Shown in pieces: positions 28,570 through 40,552 of a DNA stretch of 64,000 nucleotides. A program made the translations under genes and the position numbers. The stretch comes from Macrobrachium rosenbergii. Its lineage: Eukaryota > Arthropoda > Malacostraca > Decapoda > Palaemonidae. The stretch lies in contig NC_089744.1 of the NCBI RefSeq assembly GCF_040412425.1, positions 37,496,099 through 37,560,098 of the forward strand, in the 5' to 3' direction. Numbering within the stretch: the first letter of the stretch is position 1; each line of letters opens with the position of its first letter. The notes under the pieces are model-generated. The model was not told the origin of the DNA. It ran no database searches and saw nothing but the letters and a program-made list of their open reading frames with translations.

Positions 28570-31440
28570 TCAAAGCCATGGTCTGTTCATACCCTGATAG
28601 GAGCCAGGTCTGAGACCCAGTGATGGTGGGTAGCCTGAGGAATAACCAGCTGCACTCATCAGCCCTTGCTGAATCATCATGGATTGATGTGCTGCTAACT
28701 GTGGGTGGGCACCTGCAGATCTCAATATCAACTCCTCCTGAGCCTGTCTTTGCTGCAGATACTGCTGATACAACTGAGAAGTATGATCTACCAGTCCACT
28801 TGCTAATGCGCCACGGCTTCCTTGATTCATCAACGCTAAAGAATCTCTCCCAGAGTAAGAGGCTAAACTTGCAGCATTTAAATGGCTAAGTGTCTGAGCT
28901 TGACTGGATGCTATTGAGTTAAGACTTGGAATCTGAAGAGATGGATGAGATTGTGAAATAGGATCTCTTGGATCACGTGATAAGGATGGGAAAGTACCTT
29001 GACTGAGCCCCGACAGGCTCTGATGAGATTGTTGATGAGCAGGTGTTGGTGTTCGAGGTGCACCTGGAAGACCCAAGGCTGCACTCAAACCAGGAGACTG
29101 AGGCAAAAATGGAGATGAGGATCCTGACAGAGGGCGTGGTAAAGAGCCAGGAGTAAGTGCTCCTTCCCCACGCCCAAAGAGTGGAGATGACTGGCCAGTC
29201 ATCATATTAGCATAAGAACGGCCTATGCCAATTTCAACACTATTGCCAGATGGAGTTGAAGAACCCCCAGCAGTATTACTGGAACTGGAAGTTGAACGCC
29301 CAGTAGAGACCGGAACACTGGAAGAGCTACCCCCTCCAGAAGAGCCACTACTGCTTGGACCATTGCCAACTTGGGTTTGGCTTCCTCCAACAGATCCACG
29401 TTGTAATAGCTCATGAGAGAATAAGTTTGCTTGCCCAGTGCGGCTAGCTAAAGATGCTAAAGCAGCACGGTCTAGTTGTGCAGCTCGATCAAGCTGTGCT
29501 AAGCGTTCTTGAGTTAAACGCTCTGTTGGCAGGGATCCCATTTTCTGTAGAGATGCAATGACTGAAGTGGTAGCTAATGTAGACCCTAAACTTGTTACCA
29601 AGCTTGAAACCATGCTAGATGGTAAGCTTGATGCCAAACTAGAGGTCAAGCTGGTTGTGAGACTTGAACTCCACATGCTCTTCTGTTGTAGATATACATG
29701 AGACTTGTCAGATGCATGTGCAGGTGGTAAATCTCGACTAGAAGGTCTGGAACCCTCAGATGGTTTTTGATGGGCAACAGGAGGTTGGGGTCCACTATGT
29801 GCCTGAGACTGTGATGGTTGTGACTGCTTTGATAACTGCTGAGGGGATCCTAATCCTGGTTGAGTTTGCATATGTGGACTTGTTATTTGCTGATGATAAT
29901 TTGGCTGCATAGATCTATCTTGTAACCTTGGCTCAACTTCACCATGTCTGGCAAGATCAGCTGCTTGTACACGACCAGATAAATTTGATTGATGTATATC
30001 ACTTAAATCATTAACAGGATCTATGCCAGTGCGTTCCATATCCATGACCTGACTTTGTACTGGGTTTTGCCCTGACGTTACACCAAACAAGGATGGAGGC
30101 ATTGATTTTGTTATGCCACTTGCATCAGGACTAGGGAATGTAGCGACTGAGCTATGCTGTGATTCTACTAGAGGCTTTGAAGAATCTTTTTCAGCACCCA
30201 CTCGTCCAGACTCTGTATCAGAAATCCGTGAGACTATCTGGGATAAATTTGCCAAATTGGCAGGTAAAGCAGAAGCAGGCAGACCAGGCGTCGAGAGAGC
30301 TGCAGGCAAACTTGAAGAATGAGGTGAAAAAGGGACTGTGATATTAGGTGGAGCTGTGCTGTGACTACTTACACTATCATCTACTTGCTTTTGTCCAGTC
30401 CAAGGAGAGGCAGTCACACTTCCTCCAACTGCTAAAGAGGTCACCACATTTGGACTAGTCTGGAAATCTTGATTAATGCGATCAATAGCTGCTCTCTTTT
30501 TCAGAGGTTGCATTTCAGTTTTGCTTGGCAAATCAGGAGTTGGAGGTGTCATAGCCCCCTGTCCTGGAGAAGATAGACTACCAGGTAGGGAAGATGGCTG
30601 CCCAGCTGGTGATAATGACGTTGGCTGCTTTTTGCTACCTTCATGTGTGTTGTAATAACCTGACGGTTTTTTCGGTGGCTGAGTGGATTGTACCGAGCCA
30701 GTGTTTTTGTACTGGTCAGTAAGTGGTTTGGTCGGATCGTAATAGTAACTATATGGCTTGGGTTTATCGGCAGGTTCAACACTGATAGAGGCCGGGGACG
30801 GCTTATCTGTAGGGGTGGCTGGTGCTGAAGCAGAATAATAGTTGGGAGTTTTTGCTTTGTCAATGTTAGAATCTGACGAACTGTAAAAACTAGTATACCC
30901 AGCAGGTGATTTTTGCTTTTTGTTAGCTTCACTCTTGCTTGAATAAAATGAACTCATATATGGCACAGTTGGGCTATAAACAGGCGATTCAGTTGGCTTT
31001 TGCTCTGTAACTTTCTTCTCTGCCTTATCCCCTGCAGTTTTATCAGTCATATCTTGATAAAAACCAACTTTAATAGCGCCATTGGCTTGGTACTTTCCTT
31101 TTTCTGGATCATATGATGGGAAAGGTTTAGAGAGAGCTGACTCATAACGTGGAGAATAAGCTGGAACACTAGGAGATTTCTCGGGCACTGGTGAAAACTG
31201 TTTTGAACCAAATCCTGGAGTATGAGGAGACCTAGTCATTGGAGAACGTTCTCCTTCAGACGAGAAAGCAGCAGGAGACCGATCTGAGTCAAAGCTGTGG
31301 TTGAGTGGAGAGCGATCAGATACCCCAGATGATGACACAGATGCTTTTCGCTGACGTTCTACTTCTAGTTTCTTGGCTTCTTCTCTAGCCCGATCTAATT
31401 CTTCTTCTTCAAATTTATATGGATCTTCCTCCTCATCAGG
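28570..31440 (-). CDS. Terminal coding exon of a large Ser/Pro/Gln-rich nuclear-type protein
   Basis: 956 codons plus TGA. The acceptor CATTTTCTGTTTTGGCAG precedes position 31440 and the exon begins in phase 0 with PDEEEDPYKFEEEELDRAREE, an acidic, coiled-coil-prone start. Next is a Ser-Pro-rich part with many SP pairs, then Tyr-rich TSFYSS/YSYYYDPTKP repeats. An unusual S/T-L run (SLTTSLTSSLASSLPSSM...) follows near residue 610, then Gly/Ser-rich and Gln-rich (QLYQQYLQQRQAQ) segments, ending NRPWL. The composition is that of a disordered transcription or chromatin cofactor. No catalytic domain is seen. It joins in phase with 34335-35513. I do not recognise the family. The opposite-strand frames over this exon are shadows. 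Confidence 0.85.
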   Translation of the reverse strand, partial: PDEEEDPYKFEEEELDRAREEAKKLEVERQRKASVSSSGVSDRSPLNHSFDSDRSPAAFSSEGERSPMTRSPHTPGFGSKQFSPVPEKSPSVPAYSPRYESALSKPFPSYDPEKGKYQANGAIKVGFYQDMTDKTAGDKAEKKVTEQKPTESPVYSPTVPYMSSFYSSKSEANKKQKSPAGYTSFYSSSDSNIDKAKTPNYYSASAPATPTDKPSPASISVEPADKPKPYSYYYDPTKPLTDQYKNTGSVQSTQPPKKPSGYYNTHEGSKKQPTSLSPAGQPSSLPGSLSSPGQGAMTPPTPDLPSKTEMQPLKKRAAIDRINQDFQTSPNVVTSLAVGGSVTASPWTGQKQVDDSVSSHSTAPPNITVPFSPHSSSLPAALSTPGLPASALPANLANLSQIVSRISDTESGRVGAEKDSSKPLVESQHSSVATFPSPDASGITKSMPPSLFGVTSGQNPVQSQVMDMERTGIDPVNDLSDIHQSNLSGRVQAADLARHGEVEPRLQDRSMQPNYHQQITSPHMQTQPGLGSPQQLSKQSQPSQSQAHSGPQPPVAHQKPSEGSRPSSRDLPPAHASDKSHVYLQQKSMWSSSLTTSLTSSLASSLPSSMVSSLVTSLGSTLATTSVIASLQKMGSLPTERLTQERLAQLDRAAQLDRAALASLASRTGQANLFSHELLQRGSVGGSQTQVGNGPSSSGSSGGGSSSSVPVSTGRSTSSSSNTAGGSSTPSGNSVEIGIGRSYANMMTGQSSPLFGRGEGALTPGSLPRPLSGSSSPFLPQSPGLSAALGLPGAPRTPTPAHQQSHQSLSGLSQGTFPSLSRDPRDPISQSHPSLQIPSLNSIASSQAQTLSHLNAASLASYSGRDSLALMNQGSRGALASGLVDHTSQLYQQYLQQRQAQEELILRSAGAHPQLAAHQSMMIQQGLMSAAGYSSGYPPSLGLRPGSYQGMNRPWL

Positions 31441-34334
31441 CTGCCAAAACAGAAAATGAAAAATACAATGATGCAAATTTACATTAATGAGAAAACTTTA
31501 TAGATAAAAATATTCACAATGAGCAGAGGATATGATAAATTTTACAAAACATATTCTAGCACAAGGAACACTCAGGCATAATATTCACTAGATTAAGATT
31601 ATCTTATCAGAATAATCACCCATATAGTAATAGTTCATCACTGTGAGGATCTGAATAACTGACACTGCATGTTTTATGATAAAAAATTATTGTGCTAGAT
31701 TTAAGTGGGACAAACTTTCTCTATTAACTTTTATGAAAAAAAAATATCTACAAACCTCATAACAATATGGGCAAAATTTACAGAATGTACAGCAAGTGTC
31801 CTAGCCATGCTGTTAATATTACTGTCATGAAAGACCATCATTTGCTCCTTTTCTTTATTCTCTTTTATCATATTTCCCCATTCCCTTTTTCACTGTCATA
31901 AGCTGCCTAAAGCCTCCCTTTGTCTATCTCAATAGCCACTCAGTCCTAACATAAGTTCAAAGACTAAAATATACTCTAGAACTTTTGGAAACAGTGAGAT
32001 GAAGCTTTCCATGAGTTACTCCCTGGTGATCCAATCCTAATGGCACAAAGCACACTAATTCCACCCCTCATGCTGGCTCCTAAGACTTAAATAAGTATAA
32101 GTATTTTCTAAGTTTGAATCTCATTACAGGTATCCCTAATATTCAGAGTACTGGCTTATCTCATTCTACTTTCTAATTAGCAGAGACTAGCATTTTAATG
32201 AGAAACTGAAAATCAGCCACAGACCTGCAATGTTCTACACAACCTCAGTTGTACGGCTTCTCTTGGCGACTGGCTGAAGGCCAAATAAATACCTTCCACA
32301 TTTTACTCTCACTCAAGACAAGATTTTAAAAACTGATGTACTATATTCATTATCATTTTTATATTTTATTATCATATTGGTTATCTTTCTCACTTTCCTG
32401 ATCTTGAGAAGCCTCTAACTGTGATCACTGCTACTGTTCCTTACAAAATAAAAATAATGATCTGACCAGCTTGAAAGTCTGAAGACATCAGACTGCCTAG
32501 TTAATAATTTGTTAATTTGGTTTTAGACTGAAAGTTACTGACTTCACGTTATTTGACCTTTGCAAGTGAATTGAACCTCAAAGTTAGAACCTAGATTTGA
32601 GAATCTGTGAAATACATATTGAGATTTGAAACTGGTTTTTGCTGAACAAAGGATGACGTGAATTCACCACAAACAAAACACTTTTCCATACATGTCTTCT
32701 TGGTTAACAAGGCAAAATTACATAATTAACTTTCAAAATTCTCTGTTTGTGTCTTACATTTCAAGAATCCCATTATCAAAAAGCATTGTTAATTGTAGGC
32801 TTTGAGGAGGATCTTGTAAACTATATACTGTATTCAGTAAAGAATTTAACAATACAAGTAAGAATAATACAATATAATAAAAAAGTATCACATGCACTGA
32901 ATTTGAGTATATATGTGCAATTGTCAGTTTAATTTTTAATAATGTAGCTACTATTATGTACTGCATACTGATATGTATACATTAAAAACCTAATGCACAT
33001 TTCATCATAATTTTTCTTTGCCTGTAACTGTGTGCAAGGCTCATTAACAATATGTTACAGCAATATTTTTATCTGCTGTCACATATGATCTGCCTACAGA
33101 GACCACAATCTACATGTATTCAACAGATGAACTGAAAATTTATACATAAAAATTTAATGCTTTTCACTGTATAAAATCAGCTAACAAATGTACATACAGG
33201 ACTTTTTTTATTATTATTTATTACGCCTGGATGTACTGCTGAATTTCTTACTGTATTCAATAGCTTGCAAGACCTTAGTAAAAACTGTTTAATATTGGTA
33301 CATTACTAAATAGAATAGGAATTATTATTAATATTTAGGAAAAAGTGGCTGGATCAACAAAGCTCGGAACTTCTCACTTTACCTCCTTCCAACAAATGTA
33401 ACATTCACAAGATACTGTAAATAGTTTGTATTATGCTCACCCTTTATGCCATAGATATTTCATTTTATAACATGCTTGACTTAAGAAAGCTATAAAATCT
33501 ACAAATTATTAAACATATATAAAATGTAGGTCAGGGCTGCTGCAGACATGGAGGTAATAAGCTGAGTAACACTGTCCAAAAACTTTGATGGTATTGTTCA
33601 AAAGTTTAACATCAAGTTTTTCCTGTATATTGTATTACTGTAACATTCTATATTCTAATATTCAATATATATTTTTGTTGAAATAAACTAACAGGTGTTG
33701 AACTTTTGAATGATATCATCAAAGTTTCTAGACAATGTTACTTAGCTTATCACCTCCATGTCTGAGGTTGCCTAACCTATATTCTATATACTGTACGTTT
33801 AATAATTTGATTGTAGATATTTTGGGTTTTCTTATATGAGGAATGTTATGAAAGAAATATCTATTAAATGAGGGGTGGCCATTTTGATATGAAGTCCAGG
33901 CTCTTCACAAGGCAGATAAACACAGGTTAAATGTTCAAGTCAATGAGAAAAAGGTACAGAGTGGAGAATGATGGGTCAGTTACCCTAGAAACAAATACCT
34001 CACCTTCCGAGGTCATAGAGGCAAGTAACTCTTGCATTCGTTTCAGCTTCCACTGTCTAGTGTGCTTACTGGATTATTACATTAAGTAACAAATATGATT
34101 TCTATTTTTCCATACTCAGATGTACTGATAGGTAATGGTGCTAGTGTACAAACACAAACCATTTTAAATCAATCACACAACCAAAACCAGCATACTGAAC
34201 AAGATAAACTGCACACTAATTCTGTATGAAATAATTCACTATCCCCTAAATTGAAATCTATACGTTACTGGAGTACACAAAATTATTATAACCTGCCAAG
34301 TCCACAATGAACAAAAAATTACACTGAACAGTAC
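31441..34334 (-). other. Intron of the minus-strand gene
   Basis: A 2.9-kb intron. The donor at its 5' side (minus) is AAG|GTACTG and the acceptor is TTTTGGCAG. AT-rich, with one MITE-like inverted repeat at 33516-33790 and nothing else recognisable. Confidence 0.7.
33516..33790. mobile_element. MITE-like inverted repeat
   Basis: About 275 bp with inverted arms of roughly 100 bp. The left arm starts TATATAAAATGTAGGTCAGG and contains GACATGGAGGTAATAAGCTGAG; the right arm reads the same from the other strand (TATATAGAATATAGGTTAGG, then GACATGGAGGTGATAAGCTAAG). The arms also share AACTTTGATG and TTCAAAAGTT. It has no coding capacity. The ends lie in TA-rich sequence, so a TA target duplication is possible but cannot be delimited. 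It sits in an intron. Confidence 0.72.
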
Positions 34335-35513
34335 CTTCATCTTTTTCCAAATGGGTTCGTCTTCTAGCTTTTCATCTAGTTTCTCATACCAGGGTGTTTC
34401 AGGAGGCTTTTCTGGAGATATTGGAGCCTCAGGATACACTGGTGGTTCTGGACTCGGAGGTGGTCGAGGTGAGGGTGGTGGTTCATCCAAAGCATTTGGT
34501 TCATTTTCTTCAGGCTCAGTGACATCATCCACATTGATAATATCGTTGTCTTCTTCCACTTCCTTTGGACTGTCCGTTGCATCTTCTGGTATCTTTTTTA
34601 TGCCAGCAGAGTTAAGCTTAGGAGTCCCAAAGGCTTTGAACCAGGCACTTAAATTGGGTGTGGCTCTTTCCTGTTTGATTTCCGGAGCCCTTGGAGTTGG
34701 TGGTGGTTCTTCAATAATCTTTTCTGTTACATCTTCCACTTCTGGAATCTCTTCTTTTTCCTCTTCTTCTCTCACAGAAGATGGCATTTCTTCCTTTTCT
34801 GGCACTTTTTCCCACCTATTTTCCCATGGGCTATCCCATTTCTCCTTAGGCTCCCATTTTTCTTCCTCATCAGCACTATTTGCTTCTCTTGACGACTTCA
34901 TACCTGTGCCAATATCCCCTGAGAGTATAATACTACCTAAACTGAGCTTTGGACTGTCACCAACTTCGCTATTAGGTACCAGTCCAATACGTGATTCTTT
35001 GGCTTTAGCTATGAGCGTTGTTAACTTTGTATGTTCTTGCTTATTTATCTTTCCAAATGGATTAGTTTTTGCCTTTGGCTTCCCTTCTGTAGAACTTTTA
35101 GTTTCCTTTTTCACCATGCCTTCTTTCTTGGCTATGTCTTTAGATTTTATAATAGCGCCAGGTTTTATTCTTCCATCTTTTATATCCTTGAAAAGTTCTT
35201 TTGTATTATCAAGTGCATCCTTTTCTCCTTTGTCACTTTTCTCATTTTCAGGTTTTTTCTCTTTCTTCATTTTCTTTTTCTTGGGTTCATCGCCATCCTC
35301 AGTGCTAACATTTTTTCTCTTCTTTTTCTTGTGAACTTTTTTGTCCTTTTCCCTTGGTTCATCCATCATTAATTTTCTTCTATATTCAGCTTCTATCTTA
35401 TAAGCAATAGCTTCAAACTCCTCAGCTGTTACTTTGTGTGACGGAGAATTACTGGCTGAAGAAAATTCACTAAAGCGAGGGACAGAAGGGTCATCTAGCA
35501 TAGTAGTTATATC
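34335..35513 (-). CDS. Internal coding exon of the large nuclear-type protein
   Basis: 393 codons, exact multiple of three. The acceptor TTATTTCTTTTCAG precedes 35513 and the donor AAG|GTACTG follows 34335, with phase 0 at both ends. It starts DITTMLDDPSVPRFSEF, then has an amphipathic stretch VTAEEFEAIAYKIEAEYRRK, a basic KKHKKKKRKN-type cluster that could be a nuclear localisation signal, then acidic and Lys-rich sequence. A short ordered-looking block NLSAWFKAFGTPK lies near residue 290. Proline-rich PPPSPRPPPSPEPP and an aromatic tail PWYEKLDEKLEDEPIWKK close the exon. The GT-AC donor extension is weaker than average. The long plus-strand Ser-rich frame at 34351-35334 is the antisense shadow of this exon. 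Confidence 0.85.
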
Positions 35514-36004
35514 CTGAAAAGAAATAATTGGATTAACTAAAAATATTCAAAATAAAAAGAACATCTGCACACTAAAATATGCTCTAAATTTTCATAACCA
35601 CTGTTTCTTCCTAAATCAATAACTATGGCTTCTACAATATCTATCAAAACTAGTGATAACAAAATAGGAAACTTTTGTCCCTTAATTCAGGTGATGTTTC
35701 CCAAATAAGATGTAATTCTTCTACATTAGCAAATCATATGCCTTATTTATAATAGTTAATGAGGTCATAATTTATCTATAAAAGAATCTGAGGATAGTGA
35801 GGTAAGCTATCCTGGTTTATGCTTGTTAAATCTGAAGCTAATTTGCCAAGCACTTTTTCTTTTATAAACAATGTTTATCTCATTTTGCTGCAGAGACTAG
35901 GAATTCCCTTACAATATTTTTTGCTTGCTAGGATAAGAGCAAAATAATTACTAGTCATATTGATGTAAGAACACTAAAATGTCAGTTCATAAATATAAAA
36001 TATT
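35514..36004 (-). other. Start of the 22.5-kb transposon-filled intron
   Basis: AT-rich intronic sequence without a recognisable element. The intron as a whole runs from 58061 down to 35514 on the minus strand and holds two DIRS elements, three TTAA elements, a SINE, a MITE and a non-LTR fragment. Confidence 0.65.
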
Positions 36005-36210
36005 AAGTAAAAGCAAATGCCACAGAGGAAAGAGAGAAACAACAGAGTGGGTGCTGGACCTTTCGACTACAATGGTCCTTTACTAGCAGTCTGTTAGTAA
36101 AGGACCATTATAGTTGAAAGGCCTAGTAACCACTCTGTTGTTTTACTCTCACTCCATTGTTTCACTCTTTCCTTCTCCTTTAATTATTCACTCATCACGA
36201 TCCATATCTT
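36005..36210. repeat. Foldback repeat, second copy of the 12015-12172 family
   Basis: AAGCAAATGCCACAGAGG...GGTGCTGGACCTTTCGAC...TGGTCCTTTACTA is followed across about 10 bp by its inverted copy (TAGTAAAGGACCATTATAGTTGAAAGGCCTAGTAACCACTC). The stem is about 70 bp. The arms and the flank CCATATCTTCATGATTCA match the copy near 12 kb. Confidence 0.8.
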
Positions 36211-36607
36211 CATGATTCAGTTATACATAAGATATTAAGTGTGTAATATTATATTTGAGGGTGGGCCTATACATGCAAATATATGACGTTAACTGTTGTT
36301 TGTGGCTTGCATTTGGTAGGGTCTCATAAGCTTGAAAAAAGATGATACTTAGCCTTTGCTGGGAGCTCCCATGTCCCATAACGGGTGTAGTGCATTTGGT
36401 GCTTGGGGGAGCGTTATCTGGTCCCCATTCATTCCTATATTCCTCCTCATACTAGAGGGGAGTATATGATGCTTCATATACTTGAGGACCAAAGGAGATA
36501 TGTGCCTCTTCATTTCTATGGGCCAGCACACATCTCAAAGAGTTGTAGTGTGCCCAATGTAGTTTTTGCTGTGAGATATACATATCTCCTCTGGGCATGT
36601 GAATATC

Positions 36608-36960
36608 GCATTTTTTAAAAGTAAAATGCATTTTTCCTAACATACAAACCCGATGTCCTTTACTTATATGGGGAATACTTTCGGCGAAGCTGAACTGGCC
36701 ACTAAAGACTTACAAGGAATGTGTTGGTATTACTACCAGCCGGGAAGTTGGTTGGTAACAGTGGGAAACCCACGGTACCAACCGCCTGGCTTCGCACATT
36801 CACTTTACTTTCTGGTCTAGGGCAGATTGTGGGGAGGCTGAGGTGGTTAACCTGAGTAAAGGACCTCGGGTTTGTATGTTAGGAAAAATGCATTTTACTT
36901 TTAAAAAATGCAATTTGTTCCTACACAAATACAAACCCTTGGTCCTTTACTTATATGGGG
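36608..36960. repeat. Left terminal inverted-repeat complex of DIRS-A
   Basis: Three overlapping relations are visible: 36643-36815 is an inverted copy of 41228-41400; 36912-36960 is an inverted copy of 41372-41417; and 36608-36664 pairs with 36855-36911 to make a local palindrome. Together these resemble the split inverted repeats plus internal complementary region by which DIRS elements rebuild their ends through a circular intermediate. Confidence 0.82.
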
Positions 36961-37527
36961 ACTCAAGACTCGGTGGGAGGAATCTGAGTGGAGGTCTCTG
37001 AATGACTGGAAGTTCAACCGCACATTGTGTTCTCCTGGTGTACGAGCCAGGAGGACATGGCCACCAGACCGTGATCACCGTTATGAGAACTGTAGTGTCA
37101 CGGACCAATCTACTAGACCACCCTTGCTGTGACGAGGTTACGGTAGGTAAGCGAACACACAGCGGGGTGAAAGCTAGAGAGAACCTTTCCCAGCCACATG
37201 AGAGGTGACTGAGAAATGTCGGGGACTAAGGACCAAAATGAAGAATGGGTTTGGTAGTTAGCCCAAAACCCCTTCCCCGCTTTGCAGGGGAAAGCGGGGA
37301 AATTACATCTAATGTGTACCTGAAAGGCAACAAAGATTAGGATACTCAAGGAATGAAACTCACCTGCGTCTGATGTCTGGTTCAGCTTGTATGGCCTAAA
37401 CTCTCTACCCGAGGGTAAAAAGTTGGATGATAGGAGGGAAGAGAGAGCCAGTCACTCACCTTTCACGCCCAATCATGCACGTACAACAGACGAGACACAA
37501 CTCTGTCCTGTACAGGAGCTGGGTAAG

Positions 37528-38455
37528 TCACACAACTTGCTGAGCAGCCACCACTGGCCCCAAGGAGAAGGTATCCAAGGACCGATGGGTAACGTCCCGT
37601 AGGTAAAAAGAGGTCAATGTGGTCTGGCGTGACCACACCCCCACCTTCAGTACCTGCTGAACCAACAGGTTCTTCTTGAATGCCAAAGAGGGCGCTTTCT
37701 TGATAACCCCACGAAGCCAGAAAGAGATCGTGTTCTTGGACACCTCCTTCTTAGGGGTTCCATTGCTAACGAAGAGTCGCAGACACTCAGGCCCTAGGCG
37801 CCGCATTCTCTTCAGATAGCGCCGTAGCACCCATACAAGACAGAGTAGCAACTCGACAGGGTCATTATCTATGAAGTCACTCAGGGATGGGATCGTGAAA
37901 GACTCAAACCGAACGTCAGGGACCGCTAGGTTTTGAGTCTTCGCCACGAACTCTGGGACAAATTCGAGCGTCACCGATAACCACCCCCTTAAGTGTTTAA
38001 CTGCAAAGAAAAGTCCCTGTAATGCGCTAATCCTCTTCACCGATGCCAGGGTTAGCATGAAGATGGTCTTGAGAGTCAGGTCCCTGTCTGTGGCCTCTCG
38101 CAGTGGCTCGTATGGGGCACGAGTCAGGCTCCACAAAACAAGACACGTCCCACTCAGGGGGCCTGAGTTCCCTAGGGGGGCAAGACCGTTCAAAGCTTCT
38201 CATCAGCTAAGATATTTCCAGGGAGGACGAAATATCGATGCCTTTCAACTTCAGGACCAGGGCTAAAGCCGCCCTGTATCCTTTTACTGCTGAAAACGAT
38301 ACGAACTTCTCCCGACAAAGATAGACAAGGAACTCTGCTACCTGCTGAAGAGTGGCTCTGACCGGAGAGTAACCCCATCTACGACACCAACCACAAAAGA
38401 CGGCCCACTTTCCCTGGTAAACCGCCACTGAAGACTTCCTGAGGTATCCTGCCAT
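37528..38455 (-). pseudogene. DIRS-A tyrosine recombinase (broken)
   Basis: Two minus-strand frames. The first (38455-38207) reads SSVAVYQGKWAVFCGWCRRWG and further core-binding-type helices of a phage-integrase-like N-terminal domain. The second (38193-37528) carries LASVKRISALQG, matching the first catalytic Arg box (A-S-x-x-R-x-S-x-L), and SRQTTLTSFYLRDV with the likely nucleophile Tyr. In DIRS recombinases an H-x-x-R box comes before the SLAFKKN segment. Here FWLRGVIKKAPSLAFKKN runs straight through without it, so a deletion appears to have removed it. The enzyme would integrate circular DNA without an integrase. It lies downstream of pol in the usual DIRS order and is not functional. Confidence 0.83.
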
Positions 38456-38463
38456 CTCTGTCG

Positions 38464-40549
38464 CTACTTGGCGAGAAAAGCCTCTCGCTCACAAGAGATG
38501 GTGGATAACCTCCAGGCGAGAAGAGACGGGGGGGCCACGGCCTGGTGGTACCGTTCTACATGGGGCTGACAAAGAAGGTTGTGCCAGAGGGGATGCTCTC
38601 TCGGAACCTCGGAGAGCAGAGCCAGCAGGTCTGGATACCAAGCGGCCTCCGGACGCTTGGGGGCCACCAGGATCATTCGAAGGTTCGTCGACACCAGAAC
38701 TCGACTGAGAACTGGGAGAAAGAGACAGAAGTTAAGTATATCTTAGTTTAACCAGACCACTGAGCTGATTAACAGCTCTCCTAGGACTGGCCCGAAGGAT
38801 TAGATTTATTTTTACGTGGCTAAGAACCAATTGGTTACCTAGCAACGGGACCTACAGCTTATTGTGGAATCCGAACCATATTATAGCGAGAAATTAATTT
38901 CTATCATCAGAAACAAATTCCTCTTGTTCTTCACTGGCCGCTTGGAGATTCGAACTCACGACCAACAGAGTGGTAGTTGAGAACGGAAGCCGCTCACCCA
39001 GCGAGGAACTGAGTAAGAGACAGAACGGGGGAAAAGCATACACTCCGAGGTTGTCCCACGAGTGTTGGAAGGTGCCTTCTGCAGCTGCCCACGGGTCTCG
39101 TACGACGGAAAAGGTTGGAAGCTTCCTGTCGTACCAGATGGCAAACAGGTCCACTACCGGACGCCCCCACAGGTCGCAGAGCCTGTCCGCTACACACTGA
39201 TGAAGGGACCACTTGGACCCCACTACCTGATCCCGACGGCTGAGCGTGTCCACCAGGACATTCCTCTTGCCTGGAATGTACCTGGCTGACAGCTCCACAG
39301 AGTGGGCTACTGCCCATTGATGCACCTGCAGCGTCAACTCGTGGAGAGTGTGGGAGACAAGACCCCCTTGCTTGTCGACGTATGCCACTACGGTTGTGTT
39401 GTCGCTCATCAATGCCACCAAGTGTCCCATCAAACAGTCCTGGAAGCGCTGAAGCCCTAAGAACACTGCTTTCGTCTCCAGGACATTGATGTGCAGGCGC
39501 TGGTCATGCTGGTCCCACACACTTGAAATCAGCAACTCCAGGTGTGGACCCCAGCCCTCCCTCCATGCATCTGAAAAGAGAAGCATGTCCGGAGGGCGAG
39601 AGGACAGAGGTGTCCCTATGCAGAGGTTCCTGTCATCCACCCACCAGGCGAGATCAACTCTCACTTCCAGAGGGATGGGGACGAAAATCGACTGGAGCTC
39701 CCGAGACTGATCCCAGAAGTCCCTCAGTCTCCACTGGAGAGACCGAAGGCGGAGTCGACCGTGTGGAACGAGCTTCTCCAAGGACGACAGGTGGCCAATC
39801 ACGACTTGCCACTGTTGAGCTGGCTGGTTCTGTTTCGCCAGGAACTGCCTCGCCACCTTCCTGAACGTGCCGATCTGAGCATGAGAAGGAAAGACTCTTG
39901 CTGCCGTGTTAATCAGCATGCCCAGATACTGAGTCCGGAAGTTGATCACGACGCCTAGTTCGTGGCACAACTCGAGGAGGCGATCTCTGTCCTGCAGCAA
40001 CTGCAAGCAGGAGCTTGCCAGGATCAACCAATCGTCGAGATACCTCAGCAGACGTATCCCGCGCGAATGGGCACAAACTGAAACATGGACGAACACTCGT
40101 GAACACCTGCGGAGCGGTCAACAGTCCGAAACACATACGCGTCCATCAAATCGACCATCAGCATGAAGTTGCCCTCCCTGATGGCCGACAATACTGTTCG
40201 CACCGTCTCCATCTTGAACTATGTCTGGCGAATGAAACAATTCAGGGGAGAGAGGTCAATCACTGGCCTCCATCCGTCGGAAGCTTTCTCCATGAGAAAG
40301 ATCCTACTGTAGAAGCCCGGGGACCGATCCTCGACGACTTCGATAGCACCCTTGCTCAACATAGTTTCGACCTCCTGAAGAAGGGCCTGTTTCTTCTGGG
40401 GGTCTTGGAGATAAGATGGGAACTGGACCAGAGTGTCGGTGAGGGGAGGCGGCGACTCGAAGGGTAGAGAATATCCCTCCTGGAGGACATCCACCACTCA
40501 GATCTCCGCTTTGTATCGCTGCCACATTGCTCAATGGCTCAATAGGCAC
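38464..40549 (-). pseudogene. DIRS-A reverse transcriptase / RNase H (broken)
   Basis: Frames in order on the minus strand: 40497-40219 (LPFESPPPLTDTLVQFPSYL, then SKGAIEVV and WRPVIDLSPLNCFI, the RT N-terminal blocks, ended by an in-frame TAG just after FIRQT), a frameshifted FGLLTAPQVFT segment, and 40096-38894 with the catalytic YLDDWLILAS (YLDD instead of YADD, usual for DIRS). RNase H motifs follow: LLFSDAWREGWG, INVLETKAVFLGL, LMSDNTTVVAYVDKQGG and RNVLVDTLSR. A SINE at 38731-39014 separates off the pol C-terminal part (38694-38464). At least one stop and two frameshifts make it a pseudogene. Confidence 0.88.
38731..39014 (-). mobile_element. tRNA-derived SINE inserted in DIRS-A pol
   Basis: 284 bp on the minus strand, flanked by the 11-bp direct repeat AAGAGACAGAA (38720-38730 and 39015-39025). 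Its 5' head has an A-box-like GCTGGGTGAGCGGC and a B-box GTGAGTTCGAATCTCC, as in tRNA-derived SINEs transcribed by RNA polymerase III. The body contains CTTAGCCACGTAAAAATAAATC and CTTCGGGCCAGTCCTAGGAG, words I associate with a SINE very common in decapods. The last residues of the long pol frame (after about 39014) are translated SINE sequence. The insertion postdates the DIRS copy. Confidence 0.9.
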
Positions 40550-40552
40550 CGC

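Noticed and set aside
34351..35334. 327-codon plus-strand Ser/Phe-rich frame
   Set aside because: Exact antisense of the Lys/Glu-rich exon 34335-35513; the composition is the complement of AAG/GAA codons and no splice or family signal is present.
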